From assembly GCA_947468275.1 (NCBI GenBank), contig CANIKO010000001.1:302213-366212 (forward strand): 64,000 nt of DNA. The letters run 5' to 3'. The notes beneath the pieces are model-generated. The model saw only the letters and a program-made list of their open reading frames with translations, did no database searches and was not told where the DNA came from. Made by a program: the position numbers and the translations under genes. Numbering within the stretch: the first letter of the stretch is position 1; every line of letters begins with the position of its first letter. This stretch comes from Bacteroidota bacterium. GTDB lineage: Bacteria > Bacteroidota > Bacteroidia > NS11-12g > UBA9320. Shown here one piece after another: positions 9,433 to 20,900 of this stretch.

Positions 9433-12400
9433 ATGTCATTTAATAAAAAAGATTTAAGATTAAAAAGTAATTTCACCCAAATAAGGATAAGTTTAGCATC
9501 GCCTGAAATAATCCTGCAACGTTCTTATGGTGAAGTAATAAAACCAGAAACTATAAACTACCGTTCCTATAAACCTGAAATGGGTGGATTATTCTGCGAA
9601 AGAATATTTGGCCCAGTTAAGGATTACGAATGTCATTGTGGTAAATATAAACGTATCCGTTATAAGGGTATTGTTTGCGACCGTTGTGGTGTTGAAGTAA
9701 CAGAGAAAAAAGTTAGACGTGAAAGAATGGGCCATATTGAATTGGTGGTTCCTGTAGCTCATATTTGGTATTTCCGTTCATTGCCTAATAAAATTGGTTA
9801 TTTACTAGGTTTACCTACAAAAAAATTAGATATGCTTATTTACTACGAACGTTATGTAGTAATTCAAGCTGGTGTGAAGGCCGAAGATGGTGTAAACTAT
9901 CTTGACTTTTTAACTGAAGAAGAATATTTAGATATACTTGATACTTTACCAAAGGATAATTTCTATTTAGACGATAAAGATCCTAATAAATTTATCGCCA
10001 AAATGGGTGGTGATGCTATGTGGGAACTATTATCTCGTATTAAATTAGATGAGCTTTCTTATGGATTAAGACACCAAGCAGCTAATGAAACTTCACAACA
10101 ACGTAAGGCAGAAGCCTTAAAGCGTTTGAAAGTAATAAGTAGCTTCCGTGAATCTAATTCACGTTTTGAAAACCGTCCTGAATGGATGATTTTGAAAATG
10201 TTGCCGGTTATCCCACCAGAATTGCGTCCTTTAGTTCCATTAGAAGGTGGACGTTTTGCAACATCGGATTTAAATGATTTGTACCGTCGTGTAATTATTC
10301 GTAATAATCGTTTAAAGCGACTTATTGAAATAAAAGCTCCAGAAGTAATTTTACGTAACGAAAAGCGTATGCTTCAGGAGTCAGTAGATTCATTGTTAGA
10401 CAATACGCGTCGAGCTAATGCCGTAAAATCTGAAGGTAATCGTCCTTTAAAATCTTTGAGCGATATGCTAAAAGGTAAGCAGGGCCGTTTCCGACAAAAT
10501 CTTTTAGGAAAAAGGGTTGACTATTCAGGTCGTTCTGTAATTGTGGTTGGGCCTTGGTTAAAATTGCACGAGTGTGGTTTGCCAAAAGGTATGGCTGCAG
10601 AGTTATTTAAACCATTTATTATTCGTCGTTTAATTGAACGTGGAGTTGTAAAAACGGTTAAATCTGCTAAGAAAATAGTTGACAGAAAAGACCCAGTAAT
10701 ATGGGAAATTCTTGAAAATATATTGAAAGGACACCCTATCATGTTGAACAGGGCTCCTACACTTCACAGGTTGGGTATCCAATCTTTCCAACCAAAATTG
10801 GTGGAAGGAAAAGCTATTCAATTGCACCCTTTAACTTGTACCGGATTTAACGCGGATTTTGACGGTGACCAGATGGCTGTTCACGTTCCATTAGGACATG
10901 CAGCAATTTTAGAAGCTCAACTTTTGATGCTTGCTCCTCATAATATTCTGAATCCTGCAAATGGTGCACCTATTGCCGTTCCTTCTCAGGACATGGTTTT
11001 GGGATTGTATTACATGACCAAAATCAGAAAGAGTACAAAAGAGCAAAAAGTAAAAGGTGAAGGTATGACCTTTTATTCTGATGAGGAAGTTACAATTGCC
11101 TTTAATGAGGGAAAAGTAGATTTACACGCTATTATTAAAATAAAAACAGTAGTTCGTGAAAATAAAGAATTAGTAACCAAAATTATAGAGACGGGTGTTG
11201 GTAGAGTATTGTTTAATCAATTTGTACCAAAAGAAGTTGGATTTATCAATTTAGTATTAACTAAAAAATCATTAAGAGATATTATTGGAGATTTGGTAAA
11301 AATGACAGGAATAGCCGTAACTGCTGAATTCCTTGATAATATTAAAGATTTAGGTTTTAAGTTTTCTTTCAAAGGTGGATTATCCTTTAACATTGCTGAT
11401 ATTCCAGTTCCTGTAGAAAAAGATAGTTTGGTAGCTAACGCTAAAAAAGAAGTTGAAGAAGTTTGGAGTAATTACAATAATGGATTTATTACAAACAATG
11501 AACGCTATAATCAAGTAATTGACATTTGGACTCGTGTTAACTCAAAAGTTTCAGATGCACTTATAAAGCAACTAACCGGCGATAACCAAGGTTTTAATCC
11601 GATATTTATGATGTTGGATTCTGGAGCGAGGGGTTCTAAAGAACAAATTCGTCAGTTAGGTGGTATGAGGGGTTTGATGGCAAAACCACAAAAGAAAGTT
11701 GGTGGTGGCGGAGGTGAGATTATCGAGAATCCGATTTTATCAAACTTTAAAGACGGACTTTCGGTATTAGAATATTTTATTTCTACACACGGTGCTCGTA
11801 AAGGTTTGGCGGATACAGCTTTGAAAACGGCTGATGCTGGATACTTAACGCGTCGTTTGCATGATGTGGCACAAGATGTTGTAATTTCTATTGAAGATTG
11901 CCAAACATTGCGTGGTATTGAAATGACTGCTTTAAAAGATAATGAAGAAATCGTAGAATCATTATATGAAAGAATATTAGGGCGTTCATGTCTATATGAT
12001 ATTCATAACCCATTAACAGGAGACCTTATTTGTATTGCTGGTTCTGAGTTGTCAGAAGATATTTGTGAGCAAATAGAAAATTCACCAATTGAAACTGTTG
12101 AAATTCGTTCAGTGCTAACCTGTGAATCAAAAGCGGGAGTTTGCGTTAAATGTTATGGAAGAAATCTTGCTTCAGGACGTGTCGTTCAAAATGGTGAAGC
12201 CGTTGGTGTTATTGCAGCACAATCAATTGGTGAACCAGGAACACAGCTTACTTTGCGTACTTTCCACACGGGTGGTGCGGCATCTGGTATTGCTTCTGAA
12301 TCTACAATGTTTGCCAAATTTGGCGGTAAAGCTGAATTTGATGGAGTTAAAACTGTTAAAACTACCGAAGATAATGGAGATGAAATAACAATTGTTATAG

Positions 12401-13746
12401 GACGATCAGGTGAAGTTAGGATTATGGACGATAAAGAAGCCGATCCTATTGTTACCATGAACGTTCCTTACGGTGCTCATTTATTAATCAAAGACGGTCA
12501 AAAAATTACCAAAGGTGATGCCATTTGTAAATGGGATCCATTTAACGCGGTAATCGTTAGTGATGTTCCTGGAAAAGTATTGTATAAGGATATTGTTGAC
12601 GGTTTAACTTACCGTGAAGAAATAGACGAACAAACTGGTCACGTTGAAAAGGTGATGATTGAAAGCAAGGACAAAAAACTGGTTCCTGTGCTTGAATTAA
12701 CTGGAAAAGGTGAAGAGATTATTAAAGAATTTAACCTACCAGTAGGAGCTCATATTGTGGTAGAGAATGGCGAGAAAATTAAAATCGGAACTATTCTTGT
12801 AAAAATCCCTAGAACACTTGGAAAAACAGGTGACATCACAGGAGGTTTGCCACGTGTAACTGAATTATTTGAAGCACGTAACCCATCCAATCCTGCCATC
12901 GTTTCTGAAATTGAAGGTATTGTTATTTATGGTGGTATCAAACGTGGAAATAGAGAGATTACTATTGAATCAAAAGATGGTTTAAAGAAAAAGTATTTAG
13001 TACCTTTATCTAAACATATTCTTGTTCAGGATGGTGATTTCATCAAAGCTGGTTTCCCATTATCAGACGGAGCTATTACCCCTCAGGATATTTTAAGTAT
13101 TCAGGGACCTGGAGCAGTTCAACGTTATATATTGAATGGTATTCAAGAAGTTTATCGTTTGCAAGGTGTTAAGATTAACGACAAACACATTGAAGTGATC
13201 GTAAGACAAATGATGCAAAAGGTTCAAATTGTAGAACCTGGAGATACTAAGTTTCTTGAAGGAGAATATGTTGAAAAACTTGACTTCAAAGAAGAGAATG
13301 ACTTTATCTACGATCAAAAAGTGGTAGTAGAAGAAGGGGATAGTACTGCATTAAAACCCGGACAAATTGTAAGCTTGCGTCGTTTGCGTGATGAAAACTC
13401 AATGCTTCGTCGTAAGGATATGAAAACTGTTCAGGTTCGTGATGCCGTGCCTGCTACTTCATCTCCATTACTTATGGGTATTACCCGTTCTTCATTGGGT
13501 ACTTACAGTTGGTTAAGTGCCGCATCGTTCCAGGAAACTACCAAAGTACTGAACGAAGCTGCCATAGCCGGTAAGGTTGATCAAATGCTAGGTTTGAAGG
13601 AGAATGTTATCACAGGACACTTAATTCCAGCTGGTACAGGAATGAGAAGCTACCAAAATTTGGTGGTAGGTTCTCGCGAAGAATACGACTTGCTTATGGC
13701 TTCAAAAGAAGCAGATAAGGAAGAAGTAGTAGAAATGTCAAACTAA
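9433..13746 (+). CDS. rpoC: DNA-directed RNA polymerase subunit beta'
   Basis: The beta' subunit (1437 aa). The N-terminal zinc ribbon is [20 protein letters not shown]. The catalytic magnesium-binding motif NADFDGD is at residues 473-479. The second cysteine cluster (about residues 895-915) and the trigger-loop/bridge-helix region with [16 protein letters not shown] are present. It forms the polymerase core with rpoB just upstream. A hairpin terminator follows the stop at 13768-13792. Confidence 0.99.
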   Translation: MSFNKKDLRLKSNFTQIRISLASPEIILQRSYGEVIKPETINYRSYKPEMGGLFCERIFGPVKDYECHCGKYKRIRYKGIVCDRCGVEVTEKKVRRERMGHIELVVPVAHIWYFRSLPNKIGYLLGLPTKKLDMLIYYERYVVIQAGVKAEDGVNYLDFLTEEEYLDILDTLPKDNFYLDDKDPNKFIAKMGGDAMWELLSRIKLDELSYGLRHQAANETSQQRKAEALKRLKVISSFRESNSRFENRPEWMILKMLPVIPPELRPLVPLEGGRFATSDLNDLYRRVIIRNNRLKRLIEIKAPEVILRNEKRMLQESVDSLLDNTRRANAVKSEGNRPLKSLSDMLKGKQGRFRQNLLGKRVDYSGRSVIVVGPWLKLHECGLPKGMAAELFKPFIIRRLIERGVVKTVKSAKKIVDRKDPVIWEILENILKGHPIMLNRAPTLHRLGIQSFQPKLVEGKAIQLHPLTCTGFNADFDGDQMAVHVPLGHAAILEAQLLMLAPHNILNPANGAPIAVPSQDMVLGLYYMTKIRKSTKEQKVKGEGMTFYSDEEVTIAFNEGKVDLHAIIKIKTVVRENKELVTKIIETGVGRVLFNQFVPKEVGFINLVLTKKSLRDIIGDLVKMTGIAVTAEFLDNIKDLGFKFSFKGGLSFNIADIPVPVEKDSLVANAKKEVEEVWSNYNNGFITNNERYNQVIDIWTRVNSKVSDALIKQLTGDNQGFNPIFMMLDSGARGSKEQIRQLGGMRGLMAKPQKKVGGGGGEIIENPILSNFKDGLSVLEYFISTHGARKGLADTALKTADAGYLTRRLHDVAQDVVISIEDCQTLRGIEMTALKDNEEIVESLYERILGRSCLYDIHNPLTGDLICIAGSELSEDICEQIENSPIETVEIRSVLTCESKAGVCVKCYGRNLASGRVVQNGEAVGVIAAQSIGEPGTQLTLRTFHTGGAASGIASESTMFAKFGGKAEFDGVKTVKTTEDNGDEITIVIGRSGEVRIMDDKEADPIVTMNVPYGAHLLIKDGQKITKGDAICKWDPFNAVIVSDVPGKVLYKDIVDGLTYREEIDEQTGHVEKVMIESKDKKLVPVLELTGKGEEIIKEFNLPVGAHIVVENGEKIKIGTILVKIPRTLGKTGDITGGLPRVTELFEARNPSNPAIVSEIEGIVIYGGIKRGNREITIESKDGLKKKYLVPLSKHILVQDGDFIKAGFPLSDGAITPQDILSIQGPGAVQRYILNGIQEVYRLQGVKINDKHIEVIVRQMMQKVQIVEPGDTKFLEGEYVEKLDFKEENDFIYDQKVVVEEGDSTALKPGQIVSLRRLRDENSMLRRKDMKTVQVRDAVPATSSPLLMGITRSSLGTYSWLSAASFQETTKVLNEAAIAGKVDQMLGLKENVITGHLIPAGTGMRSYQNLVVGSREEYDLLMASKEADKEEVVEMSN

Positions 13747-13767
13747 TAATTAAATAATAATAACATG

Positions 13768-13792
13768 AAAGGGAGATTAATAGTCTCCCTTT
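13768..13792 (+). terminator. Rho-independent terminator after rpoC
   Basis: AAAGGGAGA (13768-13776) pairs with TCTCCCTTT (13784-13792) around a 7 nt loop, followed by T-rich sequence. It lies just before the DUF3467 gene and overlaps the extra codons of the longer open frame that starts at 13765. This argues that the next gene starts at 13813. Confidence 0.75.
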
Positions 13793-13812
13793 TGTTTAAA
13801 CAAAAAAAAATC

Positions 13813-14127
13813 ATGGCAAAAACAGAAAACGAAAACCAGATTGATATTGAATTATCAGAAGAAATAGCCGAAGGAATTTATTCTAACTTAGCTATCATAT
13901 CTCATTCCAATGCAGAGTTTGTAGTAGATTTTGTAAGGATGCTTCCGGGAGTGCCAAAGGCAAAAGTAAAATCAAGAATTGTGCTTACCCCTCAACATGC
14001 CAAACGATTATTATTGGCTTTGGGAGAAAATATCAATAAATACGAAGATATTTTTGGAAACATTGAAATGCACGAAGGCCAGCAAGGATTCCCGATGAAT
14101 TTTAGCGGGCCAATGGGTGAAGCTTAA
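13813..14127 (+). CDS. DUF3467 domain protein
   Basis: A 104-residue soluble protein of the DUF3467 family: a beta-rich core IDIELSEEIAEGIYSNLAII with SHSNAEFVVDFVRMLPG, then VKSRIVLTPQHAKRLLLAL. Its function is not known. A member directly after rpoC is common in Bacteroidota, and in archaea and bacteria the family is associated with expression machinery by position only. An open frame extends to 13765, but those codons form the rpoC terminator hairpin, so I choose the ATG at 13813, preceded by a run of A. It may be expressed by read-through from rpoC. Confidence 0.85.
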   Translation: MAKTENENQIDIELSEEIAEGIYSNLAIISHSNAEFVVDFVRMLPGVPKAKVKSRIVLTPQHAKRLLLALGENINKYEDIFGNIEMHEGQQGFPMNFSGPMGEA

Positions 14128-14128
14128 A

Positions 14129-14168
14129 CCTCATCCCTATCCCTTCTCCTTGAGAGGAGAAAGGGACA
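14129..14168. repeat. Extragenic palindromic repeat
   Basis: CCCTTCTCCT (14141-14150), a TGAG loop and AGGAGAAAGGG (14155-14165) form a stem with one bulged base, preceded by CTCATCCCTAT. This looks like the extragenic palindromes scattered in many Bacteroidota genomes. No second copy was noticed in this window. Confidence 0.6.
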
Positions 14169-14205
14169 GACGCGGCAATATTTTTACTTAAAATTTATTT
14201 TTATT

Positions 14206-14239
14206 AAGGTTTGGTTCCAAAAGAATCAAACCTTTTTTT
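14206..14239 (+). terminator. Strong rho-independent terminator closing the rpoBC region
   Basis: A 12 bp stem: AAGGTTTGGTTC (14206-14217) pairs with GAATCAAACCTT (14223-14234), including one G-T pair, with loop CAAAA. Five or more T follow. It ends the rpoC/DUF3467 transcript before the secreted-protein gene at 14295. Confidence 0.85.
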
Positions 14240-14294
14240 ATTTTCAAAGCAACGAATACGAATTTTAAAAAGTCATACTAAACACATACCTACC

Positions 14295-17200
14295 ATGAAA
14301 CGATTTTTACAAGTATTACTTATTTTGTTTCTTTTTCAAACCCAAGCTAAAGCCAGCCATGTTATGGGTGGAGAAATAACTTACCGGTATTTGGGCGGAT
14401 TGAAGTATGAAATTACTGTTAAATTTTACAGGGATTGTAGGGGAATTCCATTAAGTTCTCCTAGTTGTAATATGACTGCTAATAGTGATACCAGCAAAAA
14501 GAAAAATTTATCATTAACGCTTATCAGTATTAGAGATGTTTCAAATTATTGCAAAAAATCGAGCAATCCTTGTTACCCCAAAAATACAAGTTCCGCTTTA
14601 GGAATTGAAGAACATCTTTATCTAGATACCGTTGATTTTAATAAAGCTGATTCTGCTTTTAAAAAGTATTGCAATATTCAGTTCGGCATGGGTCAATGTT
14701 GCCGAAATATTGGAGGTGATTTTTGGGTAACATCCTATTTGAATATTTGTAAATCCCCTAAAAACAGTTCTCCTGTTTTAACCAATGTTCCTAAAAATAT
14801 TTTATGCTGCAATCAACCCGTGTATTATAATAATGGAGCTATGGATACAATTGATAACGATTCTATTTCCTACTCCTTTGATACACCCATGACTGGTTGG
14901 ACAACATTTATTACTTATAGTGGGGGTAAAACGAATTCAAGTCCATTTTCGGATTATTGGCCTTCAGGGTATGATAAAAAGAAGGGGCCTAATCCAAATG
15001 CCAGTCCTCCAATTGGCACTTATTTAGATAAGGAAACAGGAGATTTAATTTTTACCCCTACCGATTGCAGTGAAGAAACTTATGCTACTATAAAAATGAC
15101 GGAATGGCGAAAGGACAGCACTGGAAAATATATTATTGTTGGGATAGTATTCCGAGATTTAATGTATTTGGTTCAGACTTGTGCAGCCAATAATATTCCA
15201 ACCTTAAGCGGCCCATATAAATTTGATGTTTGTGCCGGTAGTAAAATTTGTTTTACTGTGGTTTCTGACGATAAACAAATCATTCCACCTCCACCCGCTA
15301 AAGCAAACCCACCAGACACGGTAACATTAACATGGAACCATGGAATTGGGAAAGGAGCAACTTTTAAAATTGTAGATACTACTGCAAGGCTGCAAAAAGG
15401 ACAATTTTGTTGGACTCCAAAGGAATCGGATGCCAGTGATTTGCCTTATACTTTTACTTTAACAGCGAGAGATAATAATTGCCCAACAAACGGAATTACC
15501 ATCAAATCTTATTCTATAAAAGTAAAAAAGAACGCTAAAACAATGATTACTAAAACCTTTATAAAAAACGGATTGTACCAATTGAAAAGTGATGTAGAAA
15601 AAGGATTTAAAGGTACGGCTCAATATTTCTGGGAAATTAGCGATAGTGTAAATAATCCTATTGATACAGCATACTATTTTTACCCAAGCAATTCACTAAA
15701 ATCAAACCGCCAATTGGACAGTGTTCAGTTTTATAAAGGGGGGAGATATATAATCCATCATCGTATTAATAATCCACCACTAAATTGTCCAACAGATTAT
15801 TTTGATACTTTTAAAGTTGCACCGGTTACTCCAATATTAAGAATAAATCCTAACGGAATTTTAGAAAAATGGGAATGCCAAAATAGGATGGATACACTAT
15901 TTCCTATTGTTCGAAATGCTAAAAAACCTGTAAAATTTAAATGGAGTTCATCCTCAGCGGATACCTTACCATACCTTATAATTGATAATAAAAAGGACTC
16001 ATCTTATAAAGTAGATGTATATGATGGTGCCGGTTTTCATCGCTCTGCCGAATGGAAAATTTATTTATACCAAGAACCTAAATTGCAAGAGAAAAACGAT
16101 ATTTCAATGTGCAGTGGTGATACGATTTCAATATCGGGAACGGCAACCAACTTTGCGGATACTGTTTATTGGAAATGGCTTTACAATGGGAATTCATTTA
16201 GTACCAACCAAAAAATTAGAGTATCTAAATTAGGAATTTATAGTTTGAAAATTTCAGACAGCACCAAATGTTTTTCAAAAGAGGATACTATTAAAGTAAG
16301 TAATATGATTGTAACGGGTAAAGTTATTGAAAAGATAGCCTGTCTTGGAGATTCGGTTTCAATTTCTGATACTACATCCGGCATGTTGGGCATTTTATAT
16401 AATAAATGGTTTTATGGAGGAACGCAAATAGCTACGGGTTCAAATATTCGAGTTTTTCAACGAGGTAAATACATTGTAGAAATCTCAGATTCGAATAAAT
16501 GTTTCACAAAAAGGGATACAATTGCATTGAGCAATATGATTGTAAATGCAGGTGCCGGGATGGTTAAAAAAGTGTGTAAGGGAGATGTAATGATGTTATA
16601 TGCCACGGGTGCTGATACAAGTGGCGGTAATAAAGGAAAGTATTTTTGGTATATAAATTCCTTATCAAATTTGATGGATTCAGGCAGTTTGGTTACTTAT
16701 AAATTTAAAACCGATAACACGATGATTGTTAAGTTGCTTCAAACCAAAGGTTCATTGACCTGTTCGGATTTGGATACTTTAAACGTTGCATTCCGACCTT
16801 TGCCCCAAATTACTTTTAAAAACGGCACCATTTGCCAAAATGAAACGGAGTTGGATTTACACACCTTAATACTGACACCTACAAATTCCTATACCGGAAT
16901 TGTGAGTTGGCAACTATTAAAAACTTTGCAAAAGCCTGGTGGTGCTGATAATTCAATTACAGATTTGGTATATGACAAAGACAACTCAAGCAGCGACCAT
17001 TATTTTTTGAAAGTAGATAAATCAACCATTGATTTAAAACCCAAGTTTATGGATTCCATAATGTTGGGCCTAACTTATAAAGATGAATTTGGGTGTCAAA
17101 GTAGTTCATCAAAAGGTGTTACAATTGTTATTAGAAGCAATGTGGATGTTGCATTTAATACGAATGAACAAAAACGCTGTTATGGTGATTCGGTCATTTA

Positions 17201-17903
17201 TATTTCCAACGATTATGGGGTGAATTATTACGGAGGACGATGGTTTACTAACAATGACTCGTCCAATTATTTAAAATGGCCACAAGGAAACAGTGTACAA
17301 CTCTACGAAAAATTAGGGACAAAATCACTTGACCCAAAAGGTGGAAAGTACCTCATGAAATATGTACTCGAAAACAACAAGTGTCTTTCTTACAAAAGCG
17401 CAATGCTCACCATTATTCCTTATCCGGCTATAGTTTGGACCCAAACCGACCAAGGCGATTCCGTTGTATTAACCGATAAATCAACCAATACCGAGCGAAG
17501 AGAATGGTATATAAATTCTAAAAAAATGAGTGAAGCAACGTCATTGACTGTTTCAAAATCGGATGCTAAAATAAAGGTAATCGTTCTTAAAGTATTTAAT
17601 TCCAATTGTGAAATGGATAGTGTAATTGTGCCAAAGATAGTTGGTAAAATAAGCAACTTTAATGCGATAGATTTCTCCATTTCTCCAAATCCTGTTCGTG
17701 ATGAATTGCTTATAAAAGTAGGGTTTAATCAACCTTATAAAATTGATTTGGTAAATAGTTTGGGGCAAGTTGTTTTGAAAAAGTCAATGAGTCATAATCA
17801 GGAAATCATTAATGTTTCAGAACTTCCGGATGGAATTTATAGCATTATTTTAAAAACCTCGAATGACATATTAATGCAAAAGTTTATAAAAACCTCTGAT
17901 TAG
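14295..17903 (+). CDS. Giant secreted protein with T9SS type A sorting domain, SHxMGGEITYRYLG family (paralog 1)
   Basis: A 1202-residue exported protein. The signal peptide is MKRFLQVLLILFLFQTQAKA, and the mature end begins SHVMGGEITYRYLGG. The first 420 or so residues form a Cys-containing module shared with the proteins at 17956 and 31741; marks are KFYRDCRG, FGMGQCCR, GPNPNASPPIGTYLDKETG and MTEWRKDSTGKY. Ig/PKD-like segments follow, among them two about 75-residue units (CSGDTISISGTA..., CLGDSVSISDTT...). It ends in a Por-secretion tail (SISPNPVRDELLIKV...GIYSIILKTS). The family is probably cell-surface or extracellular, by inference from T9SS cargo; its function is unknown. The in-frame start at 14211 lies inside the terminator and was rejected. 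Confidence 0.88.
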   Translation: MKRFLQVLLILFLFQTQAKASHVMGGEITYRYLGGLKYEITVKFYRDCRGIPLSSPSCNMTANSDTSKKKNLSLTLISIRDVSNYCKKSSNPCYPKNTSSALGIEEHLYLDTVDFNKADSAFKKYCNIQFGMGQCCRNIGGDFWVTSYLNICKSPKNSSPVLTNVPKNILCCNQPVYYNNGAMDTIDNDSISYSFDTPMTGWTTFITYSGGKTNSSPFSDYWPSGYDKKKGPNPNASPPIGTYLDKETGDLIFTPTDCSEETYATIKMTEWRKDSTGKYIIVGIVFRDLMYLVQTCAANNIPTLSGPYKFDVCAGSKICFTVVSDDKQIIPPPPAKANPPDTVTLTWNHGIGKGATFKIVDTTARLQKGQFCWTPKESDASDLPYTFTLTARDNNCPTNGITIKSYSIKVKKNAKTMITKTFIKNGLYQLKSDVEKGFKGTAQYFWEISDSVNNPIDTAYYFYPSNSLKSNRQLDSVQFYKGGRYIIHHRINNPPLNCPTDYFDTFKVAPVTPILRINPNGILEKWECQNRMDTLFPIVRNAKKPVKFKWSSSSADTLPYLIIDNKKDSSYKVDVYDGAGFHRSAEWKIYLYQEPKLQEKNDISMCSGDTISISGTATNFADTVYWKWLYNGNSFSTNQKIRVSKLGIYSLKISDSTKCFSKEDTIKVSNMIVTGKVIEKIACLGDSVSISDTTSGMLGILYNKWFYGGTQIATGSNIRVFQRGKYIVEISDSNKCFTKRDTIALSNMIVNAGAGMVKKVCKGDVMMLYATGADTSGGNKGKYFWYINSLSNLMDSGSLVTYKFKTDNTMIVKLLQTKGSLTCSDLDTLNVAFRPLPQITFKNGTICQNETELDLHTLILTPTNSYTGIVSWQLLKTLQKPGGADNSITDLVYDKDNSSSDHYFLKVDKSTIDLKPKFMDSIMLGLTYKDEFGCQSSSSKGVTIVIRSNVDVAFNTNEQKRCYGDSVIYISNDYGVNYYGGRWFTNNDSSNYLKWPQGNSVQLYEKLGTKSLDPKGGKYLMKYVLENNKCLSYKSAMLTIIPYPAIVWTQTDQGDSVVLTDKSTNTERREWYINSKKMSEATSLTVSKSDAKIKVIVLKVFNSNCEMDSVIVPKIVGKISNFNAIDFSISPNPVRDELLIKVGFNQPYKIDLVNSLGQVVLKKSMSHNQEIINVSELPDGIYSIILKTSNDILMQKFIKTSD

Positions 17904-17914
17904 GTTGCAACCTA
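17901..17914. repeat. Perfect 14 bp palindrome over the stop codon
   Basis: TAGGTTGCAACCTA is its own reverse complement and begins with the stop codon of the preceding gene. The halves are too short and close for a good RNA hairpin, so this may be a protein site or a chance repeat relic. Confidence 0.5.
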
Positions 17915-17917
17915 TTG

Positions 17918-17925
17918 TAAGTTTG
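17918..17925 (+). promoter_or_regulatory. Promoter -7 element before paralog 2
   Basis: TAAGTTTG matches TAnnTTTG. It lies 30 nt before the ATG at 17956. The -33 element is weak. It suggests that the second paralog can be transcribed on its own. Confidence 0.45.
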
Positions 17926-17955
17926 ACTGTCTGATAATTAAAGGATGTTAAATTT

Positions 17956-20900
17956 ATGATGCGAAAAATACTTTTATCTATTAGTTTAATTCTTTCCATC
18001 TCCTCAAGGGCTAATCATTTGGCCGGAGGAGAAATAACTTATAAATATTTAGGCAATCAAAAGTATGATGTTACCTTTAAGTTTTATAGAGACTGTAGGG
18101 GAGGGTCTTTGATTTCACCAAGCTTTAAACTATTAGATGTAAATACAACTGCAGAATTATACCTTTATCCTAACTTGGTTAGTATTCGTGATATTTCCAA
18201 TGTGTGTGATACATTTTCTAAAAAGTGCAATCCATCTAATAAACCAATCAGCACATCAGTACCAATATTTGAAGAGCATATTTATACGTATCAAATTGAT
18301 TTTAATGGAAATGAATCAAGTTTTAACAATGCTTGTCTATTGAAAATTGGAATGGGGCAATGTTGCAGGCCTTCTAATTTGACTACAGGTGGATCTAGTA
18401 ATAATTTTTGGGTTACTGCTAGTTTAAATTTGTGCACCGCACAAAAAAATTCATCTCCAGTTTTTTTAACTCCCCCTATTTTAAGCCTTTGTTGTAATCA
18501 ACCCGCTTATGTAAGTTATACCGCAGCCGATACAATCGACAGAGATTCTCTATCATTTTCTTTAACTGAACCAATGCAAAATTGGTTTAGTAAAGTGGAT
18601 TGGTCATCTGCTCGCAGTTACAAAAGCCCCTTAGAAGATTATTGGCCTACTGGGTATGACAAAAACAAAGGCCCAAATCCAAATGTAAATCCACCAATTG
18701 GAACTTATTTTGATGAATACGAAGGAGGAATGATTTTTACCCCAACAAATTGTGCGGAGATAACAAAAGTGGCAATTAAAGTAACCGAATGGCGAAAAGA
18801 CAGTACTGGTAAATATAAAGCTATTGGAGATATTACACGCGACATTATTTTAAATATTATTACGTGTTCAGATAATAATTCACCTTTGCTTTATGGTCCT
18901 TATAAATATGAGGTATGTGCTGGAAATCAAATTTGTTTTACAATTTCATCAGATGATAAACAGTTTATACCGGCTCCACCTAAAAAACCAAATCCCCCTG
19001 ATACTGTATCACTGAGTTGGAACAATCCTATAAAAAATGCTTCATTAACTATTATAGACCCGAAAGAAAGGCTTCAAAAAGTAAAATTTTGCTGGTTACC
19101 AAAAGAATCAGATGTAAGCAGTATTCCATATGTATTTACAGTAACAGCCAAAGATAATCATTGTCCCGGAATTGCAAAAACAAGTAAATCATATTCTATA
19201 ATAGTTAAGCCTCATGCAAAAACCAATCGTATAACTAAATCAATTGGAAATAATAAAATAGCATTGGAAAGCCAGATTATTAATAACACTGGAACGCCAA
19301 TTTATTTATGGGAAATTGTTGATACAACGGGAAAGGTTATTTCCAATACTAATAATTTCTACTTTTTGAAAACGAAATCCTATAAATCAATTTCATCCAA
19401 AGATAGTGTTGTATTCAGAAAGAGAGGAACATATTATTTAAAACATACCATAAATTATTCACTAGGAAATTGTCCAACGGTTTATTTTGATACTTTAAAA
19501 ATACCCGAAGTAATGGATGTTAGATTTTTTGTTACCTCAGATACCGCAGTTTGCAAAGGGGCAGGACTTGATTTTAATGCTAAGGTCATAAATGCAACAG
19601 CACCCTATACATTCAAATGGGGAAAAGGAACACCTACTTCATCAAACTACTTATATTACCAAGTCCTTCGCGACAGCATTATAGAATTAGAGGTGACTGA
19701 TGCTAAAGGACAAAAGATGTACAGTTGGTGTAATATAAAATTATTAAAAAGTACTATTGACGCAGGTTTAGATAAAGTTATTTGTAAAAACGACAGTATT
19801 TCGTTAATTGCTAGTGCAACAAATTTTTCAAGTATAATTTCATGGTCTTGGTTTTTTAAAGGGAATAAAATAGGTAGCCAAAATTCTATAATGGCATCAA
19901 ATGCAGGATTATATACAGTTAAAGCAACAGATAGTACAGGATGTTTTTCAAAGGATAGTGTTTTGGTCACAAACTTTCTTTTACCTGTTATTAAACTTAA
20001 CGACAGTAGTTATTGTCAGGATAAAAATACATTGAATCAATTTGAATTAATTTTAAAGCCTATTAATATTAATCTTTATAATAATGTTCAGTGGAAACTT
20101 TTAAAGTCTTTAAAAAACCCAAAGGGTTTGGATAATACCTTAACTGATTTACTAATCGATTTAGACACAACTCTTAATTATAATTTTTCAGTTGCCATTG
20201 ATAAATCGCGAATAAACCTAGGAGCAAAAAATAAAGATTCTTTAATCTTTTCAATCCAAGTAACTGATTTCAACAAATGCAAGGCTACGGATACCGGAAT
20301 AATTGTTATTAAAAAATCTCCAACCTTGAATTTTAAATACCCAAAAAAAATGTTTTGCCGAAGTGAAGTAATTGATTTGGATAGTTTGGTAAACCAAAAC
20401 GGGGATAGCCGAACATGGACAAAAGTAAATGATTTGGGTTATAGTAATTACCCAACAACCAGTGAAGTAAAAGATGGAATTATCAACCCTTCTGATTTTA
20501 AAATCCAAGGCGGTTTTTATAAAATAAACTTGTTATCAAAAACTGGGGATTGTGAAACCAAAGGCTCTTTAGATTTGGATGTAATGCCAACTCCAATTCC
20601 AATAATTGAAAAAACGGTGCTTAAAGATTCTGTAATATTTACTGATAAATCATTGTATAACACATCCCGTCTCTGGTATTTGGATACTGTGTTTGTTTCC
20701 AATAATACCAGTATAACTTTAGATAAAAAAGCAGTAGACGGTAAACCAATAACTCTAAAATTAGCCAACGGTAGTTGTGTTTTGGATACTATATTTTCAT
20801 ATAAAATGGTAGGAATAAGATTTTTAAAAGATGACTTACTAAAAATCTACCCCAATCCCGTTAATCAAACCTTAACTATTGAAACCAATAATTCAAAGCC

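Noticed and set aside
14211..14294. Upstream extension of the first giant secreted protein
   Set aside because: The extra 28 codons lie in the terminator stem and put charged residues ahead of a clean signal peptide.
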